Assembly: GCF_016623465.1 (NCBI RefSeq)
Contig: NZ_JAEDAJ010000007.1
Location: 124,001 to 188,000 of the forward strand
Direction: 5' to 3'
Origin: Brachybacterium halotolerans
GTDB taxonomy: Bacteria > Actinomycetota > Actinomycetes > Actinomycetales > Dermabacteraceae
Length of the DNA stretch: 64,000 bases
Shown piece after piece: positions 56,450 through 64,000 of the stretch. The translations under genes were made by a program, and so were the position numbers. Position 1 is the first letter of the stretch; every line of letters begins with the position of its first letter. Below the pieces are notes generated by a model, which ran no database searches, was not told the DNA's origin, and was given only the letters and a program-made list of their open reading frames with translations.

Positions 56450-56917
56450 GTGCGGCTGCACCAGAGCAGGTCCGGATCCGACGAGGTGCGCGAGCGCAGC
56501 GCGGCGCTGCTCTCGCGGGTGGGCCTCGAGCCCGCCGAGCACTACCTGGACCGCTTCCCACATGAGCTCTCGGGCGGGGAGCGCCAGCGCGTCTCCTTCG
56601 CCCGCGCGCTCGCCGCCGGGCCGTCCGTGCTGCTGGCCGACGAGCCCGTCTCGATGCTCGACGTGACGATCCGCAAGGCCATGCTCGACCTCATCGACGA
56701 CCTGCGGCGCGAGGAGGACCTCGCGGTCCTCTACATCACCCACGACCTGGGCAGCGCGCGCCGCTACTCGAGCGAGGTCCTGGTCATGCACGAGGGGCGC
56801 GTGGTCGAGCGCGGTGAGTCCGCGCAGGTCATCAGTGATCCGCAGGACGAATACACGCGGCGTCTGCTCGCGGCCGCCCCGGATCCGCGGCGCTCTCTCG
56901 GGACGCCCGGCGCCTGA
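56450..56917 (+). pseudogene. C-terminal remnant of an oligopeptide ABC transporter ATPase (DppD/DppF type)
   Basis: 156 codons beginning in mid-protein with VRLHQSRSGSDEVRERSAALLSRVGL. The signature HELSGGERQRVSFARAL, Walker B VLLADEPVSMLDVT and H-loop ITHDLGSARR are present; Walker A and the Q-loop are missing, so it cannot bind ATP normally. The oligopeptide-transporter C-terminal end (DEYTRRLLAAAPDP) is intact. The permease genes and the first half of the ATPase expected between it and the binding protein are absent, indicating a deletion of several kilobases. It overlaps the convergent VanZ gene. Confidence 0.82.
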
Positions 56918-57263
56918 TCCACCGCTCCGCGGTCCACGCGAGCACCCCGATCGCGATCCCGACGAGGTCGGCGAGGACGTCGTCCGGATCGGCCGAGCGG
57001 TGGGGGAGCAGCGCGCCCTGGAGGACCTCGATGAGCACGGCGTGGGCCGCGGCGGCGAGCACCACCCAGCCGATCGGGAAGCGCCGCGCGGGCGCGAGCA
57101 GACGGCCGCACGCCCAGACGGTGAGGGCGAAGACGCCCACGTGGTAGACCGTGTCGATCCGCACGGGGCCCGCTGGTCCGGTGTCGGGGACGCTGGGCAG
57201 GTAGAAGCCGATGTTCGCGAGGAGCGCGACGCCCGCGACGAGCACGCGGACGCGGGAGGTCAC
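56832..57263 (-). CDS. VanZ-family membrane protein
   Basis: 143 residues from the GTG at 57263, overlapping the serine-hydrolase stop by four bases. Three to four hydrophobic helices, with DTVYHVGVFALTVWACG (the K/Y-x-x-H-x-x-x-F motif of VanZ) near 42, AAAHAVLIEVLQGALLPHRSADPDDVLADLVGIAIGV near 75 (conserved E-x-x-Q and D-x-x-D). VanZ-like proteins give low-level teicoplanin resistance in enterococci, but the housekeeping role is unknown and envelope-related. The C-terminal tail overlaps the ATPase remnant on the other strand, so its last residues may have been changed by the deletion nearby. Confidence 0.83.
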   Translation of the reverse strand: MTSRVRVLVAGVALLANIGFYLPSVPDTGPAGPVRIDTVYHVGVFALTVWACGRLLAPARRFPIGWVVLAAAAHAVLIEVLQGALLPHRSADPDDVLADLVGIAIGVLAWTAERWIRRRASRESAADPGRPRADAACIRPADH

Positions 57264-58477
57264 GGGCGCGGCCCTGCCGACGCCGATGCCGACGGCGATG
57301 CCGGTGCGAAGGCGAGGCGCGCCGTCTCTCGGCGCGCCTCGAGCACCTCGAAGCACTCGCGACGGGGGTGCACTCGGTTGGTGAGCAGCGCGGCGACCGT
57401 GCCCGTGGCGGGGTCGGCCCACAGGGCGGTGCCCGTGAACCCCGGATGCCCCAGCACGCCGGGCACGAGAGATCCGTCCGGGAGCTCCTGGCCGATCCTC
57501 ACGCCGAGCCCCTGGCGCCACGGCGCACCCGTGGTGGCGGGGAGGGCGAGCTGGTCGCGTCCGATCTCGCGTCGCAGATCCTCCGGGAGCCGGGGCCCGG
57601 GCGCCGTGCCCGCGAGCACGCGCGCGATCGCGAGGGCGTCGTCGAGGGTCGCGAACAGCCCCGCGTTGCCGACGCCGCCGAGGGCCCAGGCAGTCTCGTC
57701 GTGCACCTCGCCGCGCACGAGCCCGCGGGGCGGATCCTCCTGGAACTCCGTCGCCGCCGCGCGGGCGCGCGCATGCTCGTCGGGCCACCAGGTGGCGCGG
57801 GTCGCGCCGGCGGGGTCCAGCACGCGCTCGCGAGCGAGGGCCGGGAGGTCCTTTCCGCCGAGGCGCGCGAGGATCTCGCCGAGAAGGATGAAGCCGATGC
57901 ACGAGTAGGCGTGGGCGGTGCCGGGAGCGGAGGCGAGGTCCGCGCGTCCGATCGCTGCGAGGCGCTGCTCGCGCCTGCCGACGATGCGCCACAGCGGCAT
58001 CGTGGGCGGCAGTCCCGCGGTGTGCGTGAGCAGGTGGCGCACCGTGATCCGCGCGTCGGGCACGAGGGCCGGATCCAACAGGTCGACGGCCCGGTCCTCG
58101 AGGTCCAGGGACCCGTCCGCGAGCAGGGTCGCGGCGGTGAGCGCGGTGACGACCTTGGTCACCGAGGCCAAGTCGAAGAGCGTCCCGGGGCCGACGGGGT
58201 CGACGGGGTCCGCACCCTCTGAGGTGTCCTCGGGCAGCGGCGTCCCGTCGGCCGCGAAGCTCACGGGGGCCCCGCCGAAGATCCGCAGGGAGCCCCTGTC
58301 GAGCCCGTCGGGCCCGCTGATCCCCGCGGCGACCGCGCCCGCGCCCTCGACGGAGTGCTCGACCGCGCCGTCGGCCGATGATCCGTCGGCACCACTCCGC
58401 TCGCCGCGCGCCGTCGCAAGCAACGCGTCGACGAGGGCCTGCAGGCCCTCCTGCTGGGCGTCGGGCCTCGCGCTCAC
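57260..58477 (-). CDS. Beta-lactamase-fold serine hydrolase, AmiE-like
   Basis: 405 residues from the GTG at 58477, which follows GGAGGGGG; a GTG at 58525 would add 16 residues. Catalytic S105-V-T-K108 (FDLASVTKVV), second motif Y191-S-C (usually YxN), third motif HPGFTGT near 340, all in class C/AmiE-type order. No signal peptide, so it is cytoplasmic, as for Bacillus AmiE, the N-acetylmuramoyl-L-alanine amidase that works with NagZ and NamZ in muropeptide recycling. The NamZ-like gene 4 kb away supports this role. VanZ follows with a four-base overlap. Confidence 0.8.
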   Translation of the reverse strand: MSARPDAQQEGLQALVDALLATARGERSGADGSSADGAVEHSVEGAGAVAAGISGPDGLDRGSLRIFGGAPVSFAADGTPLPEDTSEGADPVDPVGPGTLFDLASVTKVVTALTAATLLADGSLDLEDRAVDLLDPALVPDARITVRHLLTHTAGLPPTMPLWRIVGRREQRLAAIGRADLASAPGTAHAYSCIGFILLGEILARLGGKDLPALARERVLDPAGATRATWWPDEHARARAAATEFQEDPPRGLVRGEVHDETAWALGGVGNAGLFATLDDALAIARVLAGTAPGPRLPEDLRREIGRDQLALPATTGAPWRQGLGVRIGQELPDGSLVPGVLGHPGFTGTALWADPATGTVAALLTNRVHPRRECFEVLEARRETARLAFAPASPSASASAGPRP

Positions 58478-58531
58478 GTGATCCCCCTCCACACCGGAAG
58501 CTCCATGGGCGTCCGATCCTGCCACGCCGAC

Positions 58532-58537
58532 TACCCT
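58532..58537 (+). promoter_or_regulatory. -10 box of the DUF3039 gene
   Basis: TACCCT at 58532-58537 predicts a transcript start near 58544, leaving a short leader with AAGGAG before the ATG at 58573. Confidence 0.4.
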
Positions 58538-58572
58538 CGGGAGCGACGACGATCAGCCCGAAGGAGCCTGAC

Positions 58573-58956
58573 ATGCCCTCGATCTCCGATCCCGACCGCC
58601 TCGACCCGTATCGCGAGGACCCCGGCCAGTCGCCCGGCGCGACCGCCGTGCTGGACCGCGAGACCAAGGAGCGCGAGGAGAAGACCGACGACGGCGACCA
58701 CGACCGGTTCGCCCACTACGTGCGCCGCGACCGGATCACCCAGGCCGCCCTCGACGGCACGCCCGTGATCGCCCTGTGCGGCAAGGTCTGGGTGCCCGGG
58801 CGCGACCCCAAGAAGTACCCCGTGTGCCCGCAGTGCAAGGAGATCCACGACGGCCTGCGCGAGCCCAACGACGGCGGCGACGGAGCGGGTGGCGGCAAGG
58901 GCGGCTCGGGCGGCGGCCGCGGCGGGTTCCGGGGCTTCTTCGGCGGTCGGCGCTGA
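58573..58956 (+). CDS. DUF3039 domain-containing protein
   Basis: 127 residues. The conserved core is HDRFAHYVRRDRITQAALDGTPVIALCGKVWVPGRDPKKYPVCPQCKEIHDGL (quoted to mark CGKVW at about 69 and CPQC at about 87). These three cysteines could bind a metal. The C-terminal 30 residues are glycine-rich, ending GFFGGRR. The family is restricted to Actinomycetota and has no known function. It lies directly before a DEAD/DEAH helicase gene, a conserved pairing. Confidence 0.87.
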   Translation: MPSISDPDRLDPYREDPGQSPGATAVLDRETKEREEKTDDGDHDRFAHYVRRDRITQAALDGTPVIALCGKVWVPGRDPKKYPVCPQCKEIHDGLREPNDGGDGAGGGKGGSGGGRGGFRGFFGGRR

Positions 58957-59044
58957 AGGATCTCCGCGTCGGCGATTCCTCACATCCCGCCCGCCACGCC
59001 CCGGCGTCGGGATGTCCGGGCGCGGCGGTAACGTGGTCCGCGCT

Positions 59045-60859
59045 GTGACACCACCGACGACACCCCAGACAAGCGACCCGCACCGGCCCTCGACCGCGGC
59101 GGCGCAGTCCCTCCCACCGGCATACCCGGAGCGCGCCGCCTGGGGCACGGCCCCGAAGCTGCGCGCCTGGCAGTCCGAGGCCCTCGCGATGTACCGCGAG
59201 CGCGCCCCCAAGGACTTCATGACGGTCGCGACGCCGGGCGCCGGCAAGACCACCTTCGCGCTGCAGATCGCCGCGATGCTCCTCGCCGAGGGCACCGTGC
59301 GCCGCGTGACCGTGGTCGCCCCGACCGAGCACCTGAAGACCCAGTGGGCGGACTCCGCCGCGCGCGTGGGCATCTCGCTCGACCCGAACTTCACCAACGC
59401 CCAGGGGCGCCACGGCGCCCACTTCCAGGGCGTCGCGATCACCTACGCGCAGGTCGGCATGAACCCGATGCTGCACCGGGCGCGCACGGAGGCCGAGCGC
59501 ACCCTGGTGATCCTCGACGAGATCCACCATGCCGGCGACGCCCTCACCTGGGGCGACGGCGTGCGCGAGGCCTTCGACCCCGCCACGCGTCGCCTCGCCC
59601 TGACGGGAACCCCCTTCCGGTCGGACTCCTCGCAGATCCCCTTCGTCGTCTACGAGGAGGACTCCGAGGGCTTCCTGCGCTCGAAGGCCGACTACTCCTA
59701 CGGCTACGCCGACGCGCTGCGGGACAACGTGGTGCGCCCCGTCATGTTCATGACCTACTCGGGCCGCATGCACTGGCGCACGAAGACCGGCGACGAGGTC
59801 TCCGCGCAGCTCGGCGCGATCGAGACCAAGGACATCACCCAGCAGGCCTGGCGCACCGCCCTGGATCCCAAGGGCGAGTGGATCCAGGCGGTCCTCGCCG
59901 CGGCCGACAAGCGCCTCACGGAGATGCGCCGCCACGTGCCGGACGCGGGCGGCCTGGTCATCGCGACCGACCAGAAGACGGCGCGCGCCTATGCCGCGAC
60001 CCTCCACGACATCACCGGCGAGGAGGTCACGACCGTCCTCTCGGACGATGCGGGCGCCGGCAAGCGCATCGAGGCGTTCTCGGACTCCGAGGACCGCTGG
60101 ATGGTCGCCGTGCGCATGGTGTCCGAGGGCGTGGACGTGCCGCGCCTGGCCGTCGGCGTCTACGCGACCTCGACCGCGACCCCCATGTTCTTCGCGCAGG
60201 CCGTCGGCCGCTTCGTGCGCTCGCGGACCCGCGGCGAGACCGCGAGCATCTTCCTGCCCTCGGTGCCGATCCTCACCGCCCACGCGGCCGCCATGGAGGA
60301 GGAGCGCGATCACGTCCTGGACCTGCGCCCGCAGGAGGGCGATGCGGAGACCGGGCTCGACGAGCACCTGATCGAGGAGGCCAACCGCACCGAGCAGGCC
60401 TCCGACCAGCTCGAGCTCTCCTTCGAGGCCCTCGAGTCGAACGCGTCCTTCGACCGCGTCCTCTTCGACGGCGGCGAGTACGGCGCCGGGGGAGATGCCG
60501 GCAGCGAGGACGAGCAGGAGTTCCTGGGCATCCCGGGCCTGCTCGACGCCGACCAGATGCGCACCCTGCTGCAGGAGCGCCAGGCCAGCCAGATGGCCCG
60601 CCGCTCGAAGAAGGGTGAGGGGGTCGCGAGCGAGGCGGACCGGGCGATCCCCGTCGTCGACCACCGCCGACTCATGGACCTGCGCAAGGAGCTCTCCTCC
60701 CTGGTCTCCGCGTGGGCCCGCAAGTCCGGCACCCCGCACGGCCAGGTCCACAACACCCTGCGCTCGCGCTGCGGCGGCCCCGCCGTGCCGCAGGCCAGCG
60801 CCGAGCAGATCGAGGAGAGGATCGCGGTCGTGCGCGGTTGGTTCGTCGGCCGCCGCTGA
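59045..60859 (+). CDS. DEAD/DEAH-box superfamily 2 helicase
   Basis: 604 residues from the GTG at 59045, with TAACGT eleven bases upstream. Motif I ATPGAGKTTFA (62-72), motif Ia VAPTEHLKTQW, motif II LVILDEIHHAGD (DEIH), motif III ALTGTPFRSD, and C-terminal SF2 motifs including MVSEGVDVPRLAVGVYAT and QAVGRFVRSR. The type resembles the type III restriction/RadD-like branch and is widespread in actinobacteria next to DUF3039. It may act in DNA repair; no nuclease domain is present. In related genomes a nicotinate phosphoribosyltransferase gene often follows; here clpS follows directly. Confidence 0.9.
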   Translation: MTPPTTPQTSDPHRPSTAAAQSLPPAYPERAAWGTAPKLRAWQSEALAMYRERAPKDFMTVATPGAGKTTFALQIAAMLLAEGTVRRVTVVAPTEHLKTQWADSAARVGISLDPNFTNAQGRHGAHFQGVAITYAQVGMNPMLHRARTEAERTLVILDEIHHAGDALTWGDGVREAFDPATRRLALTGTPFRSDSSQIPFVVYEEDSEGFLRSKADYSYGYADALRDNVVRPVMFMTYSGRMHWRTKTGDEVSAQLGAIETKDITQQAWRTALDPKGEWIQAVLAAADKRLTEMRRHVPDAGGLVIATDQKTARAYAATLHDITGEEVTTVLSDDAGAGKRIEAFSDSEDRWMVAVRMVSEGVDVPRLAVGVYATSTATPMFFAQAVGRFVRSRTRGETASIFLPSVPILTAHAAAMEEERDHVLDLRPQEGDAETGLDEHLIEEANRTEQASDQLELSFEALESNASFDRVLFDGGEYGAGGDAGSEDEQEFLGIPGLLDADQMRTLLQERQASQMARRSKKGEGVASEADRAIPVVDHRRLMDLRKELSSLVSAWARKSGTPHGQVHNTLRSRCGGPAVPQASAEQIEERIAVVRGWFVGRR

Positions 60860-60915
60860 GGACCGGGCCCGCACCCCGCTGGGACCGAGCTGACCGCTTC
60901 GTCCCACCCGCTTCG

Positions 60916-60921
60916 TAGAAT
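60916..60921 (+). promoter_or_regulatory. -10 box of the clpS operon
   Basis: TAGAAT at 60916-60921 predicts a transcript start near 60928 and a 36-base leader ending with GGAAGGAGG before the clpS GTG. Confidence 0.45.
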
Positions 60922-60963
60922 CGATGGACCACGCGGTCCACGCGACCCCGGAAGGAGGAAGCC

Positions 60964-61299
60964 GTGCACGGACACGATCCCGACGCCGACACGGACGGCG
61001 GCTCGCGCACCGTCGGCGTCCTCGACCCCGAGCGCGCCGCGCAGGCCGAGGACCTCGAGGACGGTTCCTGGCAGACGGTCGTCTGGAACGACCCCGTGAA
61101 CCTCATGAGCTACGTCGAGCACGTCTTCCGCACCTATTTCGGCTTCAGCCGCGCCCGCGCCCACCAGCTCATGCAGCAGGTGCACGAGCAGGGGCGGGCC
61201 GTCGTCTCCCGCGGCTCCCGCGAGCGCGCGGAGTCCGACGTGCAGGCCATGCACTCCTACGGCCTGCGCGCGACCCTCGAGCGCACGGAGGAGGGCTGA
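60964..61299 (+). CDS. clpS: ATP-dependent Clp protease adaptor ClpS
   Basis: 111 residues. After an N-terminal tail of about 38 residues the core contains TVVWNDPVNLMSYVEHVFRTYFGFSRARAHQLMQQVHEQGRAVVSRGSRERAE (in pieces), with the N-degron-binding WNDP and the ALLMQ-type helix. ClpS brings proteins with destabilising N-terminal residues to ClpAP/ClpCP. The GTG has a strong ribosome-binding site. The stop overlaps the next ATG by one base. Confidence 0.95.
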   Translation: MHGHDPDADTDGGSRTVGVLDPERAAQAEDLEDGSWQTVVWNDPVNLMSYVEHVFRTYFGFSRARAHQLMQQVHEQGRAVVSRGSRERAESDVQAMHSYGLRATLERTEEG

Positions 61300-61943
61300 T
61301 GGCCCACGCGTTCCGCCCCCGCCCGGGAGGCGACATCGCCTGCCGCCTGGACGGCGAGGAGAAGGCGATCATCAGCCAGGTCGCCCAGGAGGTCGCCGAG
61401 CTCATCCGGCACGACCTCGACCTGCGCGAGGAGCCCGGGGCGGTGCGCGCCGCCGCCGGCTCGGACGATCCTCTCGAGCGCCTCGAGGCCGAGTTCGCCC
61501 AGTCCTCGGTGCGCGCGCCCCGCGACTCCGCGGTGCGCCGGCTCTTCCCCGACGCGAGCACCGACGCGGCCGTGGCCGAGGAGCTGCGCCGCCTGGGGCA
61601 GCAGGACCTCGCGACCGAGAAGATCGAGGACCTCACCCATCTCGTGCGCGCCCTCGACGGCAGCGGCCCCGGCGACGGCGAGGTCACCGTCCCGGCCGAC
61701 GACATCGCCTCCTGGCTGCGCGCCATGAACGACGTGCGGATCGTGCTGGCGGACCGCCTGCACATCACGCAGGACGGCGACTTCGAGACCCTGCGCATGC
61801 TCCAGCAGATCGGGGAGCGCGTCGAGGACGCGCCCCCGCTCGACGACGAGGACGGCGTGGCCGGGGCCGATGTCGTCGCGGCCGTCTACGAGCTGCTCAC
61901 GTGGCTGCAGGAGAGCCTGCTGCGCGCGATCGACGAGTACTGA
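61299..61943 (+). CDS. DUF2017 domain-containing protein
   Basis: 214 residues. Family marks: [16 protein letters not shown] near 30, RLFPDAS near 82, and the C-terminal [28 protein letters not shown] (quoted partly) and [14 protein letters not shown]. All-helical, cytoplasmic, no known activity. It is nearly always next to clpS in actinobacteria, suggesting a functional link with Clp adaptor activity (inference). Coupled to clpS through a TGATG overlap. Confidence 0.9.
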   Translation: MAHAFRPRPGGDIACRLDGEEKAIISQVAQEVAELIRHDLDLREEPGAVRAAAGSDDPLERLEAEFAQSSVRAPRDSAVRRLFPDASTDAAVAEELRRLGQQDLATEKIEDLTHLVRALDGSGPGDGEVTVPADDIASWLRAMNDVRIVLADRLHITQDGDFETLRMLQQIGERVEDAPPLDDEDGVAGADVVAAVYELLTWLQESLLRAIDEY

Positions 61944-62027
61944 TCGACGGGCCGGTCGCGGCCCCGCGGACGGTGTGATGTCCCGCGCACTGAGTGCGTC
62001 CTCACTGAGGGCTGAAAGGATCCTGCC

Positions 62028-62040
62028 TACTGTGGGGCAG
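62028..62040 (+). promoter_or_regulatory. -10 box, leaderless murI start
   Basis: TACTGT (62028-62033) ends seven bases before the murI ATG, with no ribosome-binding site between. Confidence 0.5.
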
Positions 62041-62856
62041 ATGAGCAACGCGCCGATCGGGATCTTCGACTCCGGGGTCGGGGGCCTCACGGTCGCCCGA
62101 GCGATCCTGGACCAGCTGCCGCGCGAGGAGCTCCTCTACATCGGGGACACCGCGCACACGCCGTACGGTCCCCGTCCCATCGCGGAGGTCCGCGCCCTCG
62201 CGCTGGGGATCATGGACGATCTCGTCGAGCGCGGCGTGAAGATGCTCGTGATCGCCTGCAACACCGCGAGCGCGGCCGTGCTGCGCGATGCCCGCGAGCG
62301 CTACGACGTCCCCGTCATCGAGGTCATCCAGCCCGCCGTGCGCCGCGCCGTCGCCGCGACCCGCAACGGCCGCGTCGGCATCATCGGCACCCAGGCGACC
62401 GTGGGCTCGCGCGCCTACGACGACGCCTTCGCCGCCGCGCCGGCCCTGCAGATCACCTCCGCCGCCTGCCCGCGCTTCGTCGAGTTCGTCGAGCGCGGCG
62501 AGACCCAGGGCGACGAGGTCATCGGGATCGCCGAGCAGTACCTGGCACCCGTCAAGGAGGCAGGCGTGGACACGCTCGTGCTGGGCTGCACCCACTACCC
62601 GATGCTGACCGGCCCCATCAGCTACGTGATGGGATCCGAGGTCACCCTGGTCTCCTCGGCCGAGGAGACCGCCCTGGACGTCTACCGCCAGCTCGTGGCC
62701 GGCGGCATCCAGCGCACGGACCCGAACCCGCCGGCGCACGTCTTCGCCGAGACGGCGCCGCACGACGGCACCCCCTCGATGTTCTCGCGCCTCTCCCGGC
62801 GCTTCCTGGGCCCGTCCGTGACCATGACCGCGACCCTCCCGGTGGTGACCCCATGA
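62041..62856 (+). CDS. murI: Glutamate racemase
   Basis: 271 residues. Opening [14 protein letters not shown] (D10, S11), [10 protein letters not shown] near 34, catalytic C73 in ACNTAS and C183 in LGCTHYP. Makes D-glutamate for peptidoglycan. The first -10 box and the ATG at 62041 fit; an in-frame extension upstream has no homology. Overlaps the MBL gene by four bases. Confidence 0.96.
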   Translation: MSNAPIGIFDSGVGGLTVARAILDQLPREELLYIGDTAHTPYGPRPIAEVRALALGIMDDLVERGVKMLVIACNTASAAVLRDARERYDVPVIEVIQPAVRRAVAATRNGRVGIIGTQATVGSRAYDDAFAAAPALQITSAACPRFVEFVERGETQGDEVIGIAEQYLAPVKEAGVDTLVLGCTHYPMLTGPISYVMGSEVTLVSSAEETALDVYRQLVAGGIQRTDPNPPAHVFAETAPHDGTPSMFSRLSRRFLGPSVTMTATLPVVTP

Positions 62857-63647
62857 GACTGACCGTCATCGGCTGCTGCGGCAGCTTCGCAGGACCCACC
62901 GGCGCCGCCTCGAGCTACCTCCTCGAGCAGGAGGACGAGGACGGCCGCACCTGGCGCATCCTCCTGGACCTGGGCAGCGGCGCCTTCGGACCGCTGCAGG
63001 CGCACATCGACCCGGCGATGCTCGACGCCGTGGTCATCTCGCACCTGCACCCCGATCACTTCCTGGACCTCACCGGCCTCGAGGTGTTCTGGGCGTACAA
63101 CTCCCGCGACCTGCCGCGCCTGCCGATCTTCGCCCCCGAGGGGCTCGCCCACCGCCTGCGCGCGGTGCTGGGCCGCGAGGGCGACGTCCCCGACGGCGTC
63201 ACCTGCCTGCCCTTCGACCACCGTCCGATCCGCGACGGCCAGGAGATCGAGATCGGGCCGTTCCGCATCGAGATCGGCGCCGTGCGCCACACCGTCGAGT
63301 CCTTCGGGATGCGCGTGACCGCTGGCGGCGGCGTGCTCGCCTACTCGGGCGACACCGACACCTGCGACCGCCTGCTCGACCTCGCACGCGGGGCCGACGT
63401 CTTCCTGTGCGAGGCTGGATACATCGAGGGCCGCGACGACCGCTTCTCGGGCGTCCACCTCACCGGGCGGCGCGCGGGGGAGGCGGCGGCCGCCGTCGGA
63501 GCCCGCAGCCTCGTGCTCACCCACATCGCCCCCTGGACCGACCCGGAGGTCACCCTGGCCGAGACCCGTGCGGTCTTCGACGGGCAGATCACCATGGCGC
63601 GCCCGGCGCTCGTGGTCGAGACGGAGTCCGTGCGCGCGCTGCCCTGA
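62853..63647 (+). CDS. Metallo-beta-lactamase-fold hydrolase (RNase Z-like)
   Basis: 264 residues. Metal motif H64-L-H-P-D68-H69 (SHLHPDHF), further ligands in [22 protein letters not shown] and a C-terminal THIAPW. The domain is of the RNase Z/phosphodiesterase type and is probably a cyclic nucleotide or nucleic acid phosphodiesterase; it lies between murI and rph in actinobacteria (mycobacterial homologue Rv1339). In mycobacteria that homologue has been reported to be an atypical cAMP phosphodiesterase. Co-transcribed with murI. Confidence 0.88.
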   Translation: MRLTVIGCCGSFAGPTGAASSYLLEQEDEDGRTWRILLDLGSGAFGPLQAHIDPAMLDAVVISHLHPDHFLDLTGLEVFWAYNSRDLPRLPIFAPEGLAHRLRAVLGREGDVPDGVTCLPFDHRPIRDGQEIEIGPFRIEIGAVRHTVESFGMRVTAGGGVLAYSGDTDTCDRLLDLARGADVFLCEAGYIEGRDDRFSGVHLTGRRAGEAAAAVGARSLVLTHIAPWTDPEVTLAETRAVFDGQITMARPALVVETESVRALP

Positions 63648-63689
63648 GCGGAGCCCGCTCCTGTGCGGAGCGCACGGCCGACGGGCCGA

Positions 63690-63695
63690 TATCCT
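63690..63695 (+). promoter_or_regulatory. -10 box of rph
   Basis: TATCCT at 63690-63695 predicts a transcript start near 63702 and a leader of about 50 bases with GAGAGAGG before the ATG at 63753. Confidence 0.4.
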
Positions 63696-63752
63696 CGACT
63701 GCGTCCCGCGGGCCCCGCCCGCCACCCGAGCAGCGAGAGAGGTGCGCGGCCC

Positions 63753-64000
63753 ATGAGCGCGACCACCCCCGAGACCCCCCGCACCGGCCCGAGCACCGAC
63801 GGCCCCCGCGTCGACGGCCGCACGGCCGATGAGATGCGCGAGGTGAGGATCACCCGCAACTGGCTCGATCACGCCGAGGGCAGCGTCCTCGTCGAGTTCG
63901 GCCGCACCCGGGTGCTGTGCGCGGCCTCCTTCACCGAGGGCGTGCCGCGCTGGAAGAAGGGCTCGGGCAGCGGCTGGGTCACCGCCGAGTACGCGATGCT
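63753..64000 (+). CDS. rph: Ribonuclease PH (3' part outside window)
   Basis: Partial: 82 codons before the right edge. After a Thr/Pro-rich tail of about 20 residues the RNase PH start is clear: [49 protein letters not shown] (quoted to mark GSVLVEFG and TRVLCAAS), ending in [14 protein letters not shown]. It trims the 3' ends of tRNA precursors by phosphorolysis. The rph gene follows murI and the MBL gene in many actinobacteria and usually precedes rdgB. Confidence 0.93.
   Translation, partial: MSATTPETPRTGPSTDGPRVDGRTADEMREVRITRNWLDHAEGSVLVEFGRTRVLCAASFTEGVPRWKKGSGSGWVTAEYAM

Noticed and set aside
56430-56470. A simple frameshift or programmed frameshift joining binding protein and ATPase
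   Set aside because: The two parts belong to different proteins, and the ATPase N-terminal half and the permeases are missing, so a one-base shift would not restore anything.
55099-56565. Reading the binding protein as a full gene ending at 56565
   Set aside because: The last 38 codons are the ATPase coding sequence in the wrong frame, so this is an accidental extension past the deletion junction.

Overview
The window is about 72% G+C, gene-dense and has codon use typical of a high-GC actinobacterium. Gene order (mtrA-mtrB-lpqB-comF-hpf-secA, then a pdtaS/whiB1 block), a WhiB protein, the LpqB lipoprotein, DUF3039/DUF2017 genes and a tmRNA tag ending DFALAA all fit Actinomycetota. The overall style suggests Micrococcales, most likely Dermabacteraceae/Brachybacterium-like. 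The family is recognised from the sequence; the genus is a guess.

Layout. 1-2290: minus-strand membrane-protein operon (DUF4350, DUF4129, GDPD-type membrane protein). 2460-12982: MtrA/MtrB two-component system, LpqB, ComF, ribosome hibernation factor, a YcaQ-type DNA glycosylase and SecA. 12998-15332: Rv3235-like protein, LysM membrane protein, a duplicated Sm-like hypothetical and a small MerR/excisionase-type HTH protein. 15559-17492: SAF/CpaB-like and CpaE-like genes, a detached part of the Tad pilus system. 17498-21148: DUF6912, DUF2505, PdtaS, WhiB1 and a small membrane protein. 21185-26686: MacB-type ABC exporter and a NarL-type two-component system. 26781-28025: YihY membrane protein. 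28354-33218: main Tad (Flp pilus) operon. 33296-39663: glycerate kinase, RF2, FtsE/FtsX, an M23 endopeptidase and SmpB. 39705-40833: TPR protein and tmRNA. 41329-43867: SulP transporter and phosphotransferase. 43836-46222: threonine-to-glycine pathway (Kbl/Tdh). 46401-52805: HrpA helicase, secreted lysozyme-like protein, malic enzyme. 52929-58477: NamZ-type muramidase, GNAT, a broken peptide ABC transporter, a VanZ protein and an AmiE-like serine hydrolase, which look like a muropeptide-salvage locus damaged by deletion. 58573-64000: DUF3039, DEAD/DEAH helicase, ClpS, DUF2017, MurI, MBL hydrolase and the start of RNase PH.

How it works together. Cell-envelope building and remodelling dominate: MtrAB-LpqB signalling, FtsEX with its adjacent M23 hydrolase, MurI, NamZ/AmiE-like enzymes, LysM and lysozyme-like proteins. 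A second theme is the Tad pilus, whose two operons and comF share a GTCCACA motif upstream. A third is ribosome rescue and hibernation (RF2, SmpB, tmRNA, HPF).

Most notable structures: a deletion junction near 56450 fusing a peptide-binding protein to the back half of an ABC ATPase; a 14-bp triplication that places stop codons in all three frames at the end of smpB; a perfect 30-bp palindrome inside the CpaE-like gene; a 10-bp-arm operator-like palindrome at the tdh promoter; and about a dozen genes whose -10 box sits 6-8 bases before the start codon, implying leaderless mRNAs. I did not find CRISPR arrays, insertion sequences, tRNAs or rRNAs.
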